DNA from: Maratus speciosus
Taxonomy: Eukaryota; Arthropoda; Arachnida; Araneae; Salticidae
Reading direction: 5' to 3'
Length of the DNA: 64,000 nt
Assembly: GCA_963932465.1 (NCBI GenBank)
Contig: OZ010794.1
Span: forward strand, 216,344,473-216,408,472
The position numbers and the translations under genes are program-made. Within the stretch, counting starts at the first letter, position 1, and each line of letters begins with the position of its first letter. The notes beneath the pieces are model-generated. The model was not told the origin of the DNA. It did no database searches and worked only from the letters and a program-made list of their open reading frames with translations. This document shows, in pieces, positions 58,023-64,000 of this stretch.

Positions 58023-59000
58023 CTGTCCCAAAAGATTATAAACAACTCATTTTTTTTTCTCTTAACGTTCAAATTTTAAAGCCTTTTTTTTTCTAATCAC
58101 ATCTCAAACTCGATGAGACATACTCAAAACACGAGTTTGAAGAAATTCGTATACCAATTTCATTCAGTTTGCCTCTTTAGATCTTGAACTGTAGCAAATT
58201 GACGAACATTAGCATATACGTCTCTAGATAATCTCCCCCAGACCAGAGTTGCCAAATGGGCTACTTTTTTTTAAATCAGATTCTTGATTGGCATCACTTT
58301 TTTGAAATGGTAAAATGTGCTTTATTTACTGACATATTAATTAAGGCAAAAACAAAGTGAAATTAACCATTTCAAAAAAGTGGTACCAATCAAGAAATCT
58401 GAATTTTAAAAAAAGTAGCCTACTGGCAACACTGCCGAAGACTTCCTCTGTTGATTTCAGATCATGACTTAGAAATGAATAGTCCATAACAGTTACTTAG
58501 TTTTGTCTAAACCACTGGATTGTAGAGTTGGGCACGTGCATCGAACAATTGTCTTGCTGGTAAATACATTATTCTCCACCTAGCAACTTTCGAAATGAAA
58601 GCACTTACTTCAAACGTTTTCTGGTAATTTTCGGAATATTGACAGCCTTTCAAAAAAGCAATATGGGTCGTTCCATTATAATAAAATGCATTCGCTGCTG
58701 AAATTTAAAGAATAAGAACTACACGATTACCATATTAAAACGCAACTGGTCAACTTTGTCATATCTTTGTGGAAATCACCTGTAGGGCCGAATTTTTTAG
58801 CTGATTCGTAGGTTTACCATTATGTGCACCAACACCTTCATGTTTTCATACCTTTGGACGCAGTGAAATACAATAGTAAGCATACAAATCAACCGCTAAA
58901 ATTAGGTCTGCAGGTTGTTTCTACCTATGTATGACTTGACAGACCAAATGCATTTTAATATGCTAATCGAGTTTTCACTAATCCTAAAATTCTAGTATTC
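58023..59000 (-). pseudogene. Second Tc1-like transposase pseudogene, split by a hAT-like MITE
   Basis: Read from about 58880 downwards with frameshifts: NGTTHIAFLKGCQYSENYQK (about 58690-58630), then QQDNCSMHVPNSTIQWF (second catalytic Asp, about 58560-58510), VTVMDY and EEVFG ending at 58435. The hAT-like MITE 58244-58434 follows. Beyond it the protein continues as RDVYANVRQFATVQDLK and SMSHRV, DVIRKKK near 58085. The order matches Tc1 transposases of the QDN...SPDLNPIENLWG type, but the PDLNP motif is degraded to HDLKS. A TA followed by CTGTCCCAAAAGATTATAAA at 58021 may be one inverted end; the other was not found. It differs in sequence from the 24379-25750 element. Confidence 0.75.
58244..58434. 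mobile_element. hAT-like hairpin MITE inside a Tc1 gene
   Basis: CAGAGTTGCCAAATGGGC at the left, GCCTACTGGCAACACTG at the right. Flanks CCCCAGAC and CCGAAGAC agree at 6 of 8. On the coding (minus) strand these flanks encode VWG and VFG, where VWG is the expected Tc1 motif. That supports an old 8-bp duplication of coding sequence. Confidence 0.87.
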
Positions 59001-60089
59001 AACATGGCGAGGTGATGGTTTGAGCAGATAACAGAGTAGTCCGAGCAGATCGGAGTAAAATAAAGTGTCATTTATTTTAAATACCAGCATTTTTAATATT
59101 TTTTTTTTATTCTCCTTATTTTACCATGGAATTTATTAAATAATTTTACGATTGAATTATACAATCTGAATCTACCTTATTTGTTTCCCCTACTTATTTA
59201 TACCCCTCTCCCCCACTGAATACTAGGCATGAGCGCTGACACAAAAATGGCGGCTGCCGAAGGCGAATTACTTTAAGCATTTGTACTGTCCCCAGAGTTT
59301 ACACACAAGTATTTTACAAAAGTTTTCTTTGATTTATTGAATCTCAGGAAAATAAGCCTGAATAAGGTGAAAACTTTTAGAAATTGTTGTTATTTAATTT
59401 CTAGGGACCGTGCAAACGTTAGAAAAAATTCGCCTACGAAAGCCGAAATTTTTGTACCAGTGCTCAACTATAATGACCAGGGGAAGGTGATTCATACCAG
59501 GAAAAAATGACAAAAAAATTTTTACTTTATGTAACAACAAAATTGCTGTTATTGTATAAAGCAAATATTACTATTCGAAAATTCCCGTACAAGTTCGGAA
59601 TTTCGGAATAAAAAAGAAGGGTATACTGTTACCTTTGATCCGAACGTTTTCCAAACTGAAGTTCTCATATTAAAATGGATTCTCTTGTTATTTTGTTCTA
59701 AAACTTTTAGGGTCGACTGTTACTCGAGTATACACACATTGTCACGCCAACATCTATGCTAAAATCACCTAAAGTTGTTGTGAACTCAATAAAGTTATTG
59801 AATAAAATTAATATTGTGCTTATTTAATAATTTGAAATAAAATCTCTGGTAAAATATGTTCATTGAACTTAAAAGAGAGTAGAAGTTCGCAGTTATGTAT
59901 ACGGCATTCATATTAATAGTAAAAACAATTAAACGTCAAAATATTTCCTTCACATCGACAAGCTAATTTTATTACTATACGATACTTTCTCTTTTCCCGT
60001 AGTCACCAGAAACTGTATTCAATAATGTACGCCCTCTAATGCACTTTTATAAGAAGAAAAAATAACATTCTTTTAGCTTGTTTGCTTAA
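59001..60089. other. AT-rich DNA, no bounded element
   Basis: AAAATGGCGGCTGCCGAAGG at 59245 recalls the ATGGCGGCTG landmark of the neighbouring inverted-end elements, but no ends were located. No gene seen. Confidence 0.45.
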
Positions 60090-60653
60090 TGGAGTTATGG
60101 ATAAAGAGGTGGAGGCATGCAGTGAATTGTCTACCAGTTGCTAATGAAGTAACTGAAGACGTTGTCACAAGATGGCGGCTGATTTTTTACATCGGATCAA
60201 CAGTTTCGGATTACAGCCAGTGCAAACTTCCACCAGTAAATTTTATATAGAAAATTGTACCTTGTTTTATCGTCATTTTCATTGAAACATTTCTCTTACA
60301 AATATTATTAAATTTTCCGTTTGTTTTTACTGGTGCCAGTTTTGCCAGGTATTATAATTTTTTCACAGACACTAACAGGAGGTTGTCTTAGTTGTCACAA
60401 TATGGCGGAAACGCAGGGCCTGATAATTCCCAAAAGTAAATTCCCACCAGTAAAAATGAAAATCCGTTTTTGCTATTATTTATGACTGAAATTTCGCCTT
60501 AATAAAGCATTTAAATAAGGCGAAATTTACTATTTAAATTTTGCGGTGGAAGTTTGTCCTGACGGCAATCAACCCCTGCGAAAGCGGTGACAGTTGAAGC
60601 TTCACTATTTTAAGGATATGTCAGTTACTCTTTATTAATAGCTCCATGGTTTG

Positions 60654-60655
<2 letters not shown>
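60090..60655 (+). mobile_element. Inverted-end element, copy 2 (unoccupied)
   Basis: Left GGAGTTATGGATAAAGAGG, right CTCTTTATTAATAGCTCC. About 560 bp; carries TTGTCACAAGATGGCGGCTG, CAATATGGCGGAAACGCAGG and ATTTAAATAAGGCGAAATTT. It serves as the empty-site reference for copy 1. An AT microsatellite (60656-60694) follows. Confidence 0.8.
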
Positions 60656-60699
<44 letters not shown>

Positions 60700-60865
60700 A
60701 TTTCAATAAGTAAAATTTTCCCAGTGTTCCTCAAACTGCCAACGTTAATTGTCACCTCTGGGTGACGCGTCCATTAAAGTACTAGTAGACTTAGGTGTTA
60801 TTTGAGTATGTAGCGTGGGTGTCTTAATGAAATTTGGAATTTTTCTTAATCATGGATAAAATTAT

Positions 60866-61373
60866 GGAACTATGAATAAAGAGAAATTGACATATTCTCA
60901 AAATGGTGAAGCTTCCACTTTAACCGATTTCTCATCGACTCATTACCACCATGAAAAACTTCCACCAGCAAATTTGAAAAGATATTTTTTCATTATCTAA
61001 ATACATTATTAATGCAGAATTTCAGTCATAATTGTGGCCGAAATCAGATTTTTATTTTTACTGGTGGCAGTTTACTTCGGTAGTAGTCAGACCCTGTGTT
61101 TCCGCCATATTATGACTACCTAACCAACCTTCTGTCAATGTTACTGAAAGATAATATAATACTCGAGCCAACTTCCCCCAGTAAAAACGGATAGAAATTT
61201 TTAACATGTTTGTGAGAGAAGTTTGGTATTCATATGTCGCTGAAAAAAGGCGAAATTGTCGTTTCAAAATTTATTTTGCTTCGGCTATATTCAGAAACTA
61301 TTGATCCGATGTAAAGTATAAGCCGCCATCTTGTGACAACATCCTCATCTACTTCACTCGCAACTTGTAGATT
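60866..61373 (-). mobile_element. Inverted-end element, copy 3, truncated
   Basis: GGAACTATGAATAAAGAG at 60868 and, on the complement, TGTTGTCACAAGATGGCGGC ending near 61320. Similarity to copy 1 stops near 61373 inside its CTTCACTCGCAACT region, so the far end is missing. The 69-codon frame at 61058-61267 is not a gene. Confidence 0.72.
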
Positions 61374-61429
61374 TGAATTGGTCTTCCTTTTTGGCATAAA
61401 AATGTAAAAAAAAGCAGTATTTATTACAG

Positions 61430-61590
61430 GGCCTGATTAACGACGGTGTAATCTTCCGCCAGTATAATAGAACTGCATTTTATTCACAAAAGTTCAAAAT
61501 GAATAAGAGCTTTAAAGAAGACGAAAATTTCTATTTCAATTTACTGTGGGAATTTTGCACAGCCAGTAAAAAGGTCCTGGAATCCTTTTT
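61430..61590 (+). repeat. Fragment related to the inverted-end element
   Basis: CAGGGCCTGATTAACGAC, CGCCAGTATAATAG and TTTACTGTGGGAATTTTG parallel the second half of copy 2. Confidence 0.5.
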
Positions 61591-61913
61591 TTTTCTTTGT
61601 CCCGAATGTATGCGTTAACTATATGTTGAAGTGATATTTGTAGGATTTTGAAAGTTTGTTAATTTTATTTGCTGGGTCTTGAATTTGTGTGTCACCCGCA
61701 GGTTTCATGTACGTTTTGATAAAAAGTGTTTGTTTTTTTTTTCATTTCTTTGCTTTAGTAGAGACAATATAATACTTCCTGTGCACCTGAAATATATACA
61801 TGGTATTTCTAAATTCATGGTACATACTTCAAGGGTTGGTACATGAAACTGCGTAAAAATGATTTACTGTGTAGGTGTGTATGGACGCGAGTGACGCGTT
61901 GAGGTACAAACAA
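61591..61913. other. No feature recognised
   Basis: AT-rich, no coding frame or element ends seen. Confidence 0.5.
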
Positions 61914-62305
61914 CAGGGGAAAAATTTGGCCCTTTTTTTATTTTCAAAATTTCTCATTCATACCTGAAAATTCCTATACTATTATTTTCTTTATTTAAGA
62001 CACACATCTCATAATTACATAAAGAAAAAAAAAATCTTCGAAAATATCAAGTATGAAATCGAAATTTTTGAATTAAAAAAAAAAAAAAAACGCGAATCTA
62101 TCAAACACAGGAAATGCATGAAAAGAAATAGAAACGGAGTTTTCTTTTAATTCAAAAATTCGATTTCATACCAGGGATTTTCAAAGAAGAATTTTTTCTT
62201 TAAATAATCATGAAATGCCTGTCTTAAATAAACAAAAGAATAATATAAGAATTTTCTGGTATGAATGAGAAATTTTGAAGTAAGAGCCAAATTGCCCCCG
62301 TGGTG
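61914..62305. mobile_element. Large hairpin element (~170-bp arms)
   Basis: Left CAGGGGAAAAATTTGGCCC; right GCCAAATTGCCCCCGTG. Arms pair through TCTCATTCATACCTGAAAAT / TTTTCTGGTATGAATGAGA and TATGAAATCGAAATTTTTGA around a centre near 62095. The CAGGGG end recalls the hAT-like MITEs, but no clear target duplication was found. Confidence 0.75.
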
Positions 62306-63005
62306 TTTGAACCTTAACGAGTCAATTGCGCCTATACATTCCTATGCAATAAATGATTCTTACAGGGCCCTGTACCAACGCTGAAAGTTTGTACAATGAA
62401 TTTAGAATCACAATGTATAAAAGTTTACGTATGGATGCATACTTGTCAATTTTCAATTGCATTTCTTTAAAATTTGAGATAAATTGATCCAGGTTAAACA
62501 CGTATCTAACGAGAAAATTTATTTCATGTATCTTTATAGATTTAATACAGGGTTCACACGGTTGTACCACTAAATTTTAACAGTATTTTCAAAGTATTTC
62601 ACTGCAGAAAAACATTGCAAAATCTGTGAATAAGGGCGGTGTATGCAGATTATGTGTTTTAAAATTTAAATGTAAATTTTCTTATCATTAATAGTGGTGC
62701 CAGATTCCTTGGAAATTCCAAGGAGTGTGCGAACCTTGTTAATATCATGTTTCTCTATGAAATCTGCTTCAACTTATTCATTAACCCTTGATTGCATGAA
62801 TTATTCTTTTAGAATTTTATTTTTTATTTTTATATTAAGGATTGGACACCAGAAATCTTAAGACAGATTTTTAGCTTTATTTAGTAGCATATTTTTGTAA
62901 TTTTTCGAGGATTAATATTTCTATATAAATATAATGGTTATAAGAACTTAATTTATGTATTAAAAATTAAATAAAAAGGTGATGGAAATTTACATAACTA
63001 TGCAA
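62306..63005. other. AT-rich DNA, no gene recognised
   Basis: An 82-codon minus frame at 62322-62570 shows no known domain. CAAGGTTCGCACACTCC (complement of 62721-62737) and GGGTTCACACGG at 62551 are similar words of unknown meaning. Confidence 0.45.
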
Positions 63006-63213
63006 TTAACCCTCTGTCTACCAGAAGGGTCCAATGGACCCGACATGTACATTCAAAATATTTATTCAAACCAGAAATTTCTTCAAAACAAACTAAATTT
63101 ATAAATCAGACAATAATAAGTTAAATAAACAAATTAAATAGTTTTAAGTAAAAATTCTGGTGTAAAATGTTTTTATAAAACTTGAGTAAAATTTTCGGTA
63201 GTTCTAGGGTTAA
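63006..63213 (-). mobile_element. TTAA MITE, family A (diverged copy)
   Basis: TTAACCCTCTGTCTACCAG at the left, GTTCTAGGGTTAA at the right, 208 bp. A further GGGTTAA follows directly. Confidence 0.85.
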
Positions 63214-63649
63214 GGGTTAAAAAAATTTCTCGTTCGAAACTTTTTTAACATGGGTTAATTTAACTCACATTTTACGGAAGTTTAGTTGTTAGTTGGCGAG
63301 TATGTGAATACTGGGACAATTAAAATAATTACAGTCTTAACATTTTAATGGAATGAGAATAATTTACCAATATTTTCGATCTCAAGTAATAATAATCATT
63401 GTTTAAATAATATTTCATGATAACTTCTATTTATTCTTCATTCACTCTATCTCACTTGAATCAGATAGTTATCCAAATTTGTTTCGCTTTCTTCTCTAAA
63501 AATACCTCCGTTTTCGTTATAATTTTACTTGAACATAATAAGAGCAATTTATAAAATGGCATTGTGCGTTCCCTTTATGATATATGCGGTTATTAGTTTG
63601 AAATTTAACCACACTATCTTTTATGCACATAATCATTTATTCTAATAAA
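63214..63649. other. AT-rich DNA, no feature recognised
   Basis: No coding frame or element ends seen. Confidence 0.5.
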
Positions 63650-63970
63650 TCCGCTATTTAAAATATGAGCATTTATCATGCAAGTTGATAGTTAGCTATT
63701 AAATAACGATAACCATTGTTATTCTAGTTATTAAATATTCTAATAAGCATCATTCTCCCGAAACGGTAAAATTAACTTTTAATTCTATGGTTTATACAAA
63801 AGTTTTGGATCCGAATTATATTTTGGAATAAATTTGTGTTTGAAGCACTTATCCCATAGATAATTCTAAAATAAACGTAAATTATAAATTACCTAATACC
63901 AATAAATATACATTATACTTTTGCCATGATGGTAATGAGTAAACATTATTTATGTAACGTTATCGGAATG
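63650..63970 (+). repeat. Dispersed repeat, copy 4 of 4
   Basis: Aligns along its length with 12000-12320: TATGAGCATTTATCATG, TTGATAGTTAGCTA, AACTTTTAATTCTATGG, GGAATAAATTTGTGTTTGAA and GAGTAAACATTATTTATG. Confidence 0.6.
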
Positions 63971-64000
63971 ATGCAGGGGGATATTGTGCATAGATTTTTA

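Overview
This window is strongly AT-rich animal DNA that is almost entirely transposable elements and their debris. I found no convincing host protein-coding gene, no rRNA and no complete tRNA gene. Long A/T homopolymers, AT microsatellites, and Tc1/mariner, Penelope, hAT-like, PIF/Harbinger-like and TTAA-targeting elements together point to a metazoan nuclear genome. An arthropod is my best guess by inference; the species cannot be named.

The dominant component is a swarm of about 36 short, non-coding elements bounded by TTAA, the target duplication of piggyBac-type transposons. They fall into many families by end sequence (CCCTAGATCTACC, CACTAGAAC, CCCTTTCCGGCGC, CCCCTTGGGG, CCCATTGAGGGG, CCCCTTAATGGTC, CACGTTCACGACGG and others). 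Twenty-two of them nevertheless lie between 203 and 219 bp, many at exactly 208 bp. Three copies at 11353, 20486 and 54626 are identical. Many are nested or share one TTAA. The clearest nest is at 12600-13231, where two MITEs sit inside a third and removing them leaves 206 bp.

Layout. 1-3 kb: a truncated SINE-like end, two non-LTR-like tails and a composite repeat. 3-13.3 kb: TTAA MITEs, a hAT-like MITE, a mariner remnant, a PIF/Harbinger-like MITE and a 1.3 kb element with a degenerate tandem interior. 13.6-16.7 kb: a GTCT-rich module and an 830-bp tandem duplication. 18.9-27 kb: a dense nest of MITEs around a decayed Tc1-like transposon. 27.6-34.4 kb: reverse copies of the tandem-interior element, a TTAA element with 230-bp inverted ends and a TA-flanked element with about 170-bp inverted ends. 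36.45-46.01 kb: a complete, apparently recent LTR retrotransposon on the minus strand with identical 925-bp LTRs, a GGGAT target duplication and 7.7 kb of internal DNA lacking gag or pol. 47-54 kb: a TTAA element with subterminal repeats, a Penelope-like pseudogene broken by a MITE, TTAA MITEs sharing junctions, a mariner-type MITE, a second composite repeat and a tRNA-derived SINE. 54-62.3 kb: copies of a 560-900 bp inverted-repeat element, one carrying two insertions, a second Tc1-like pseudogene broken by a hAT-like MITE, and a large hairpin. 62.3-64 kb: one more TTAA MITE and a dispersed repeat.

MITEs with different target duplications (TTAA versus 8 bp) share an internal core resembling TTAAATAAGGCAAAATTT followed about 20 bp later by CTGGTG. 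This suggests a common internal module carried behind several kinds of ends. It is the observation I consider most likely to be new.
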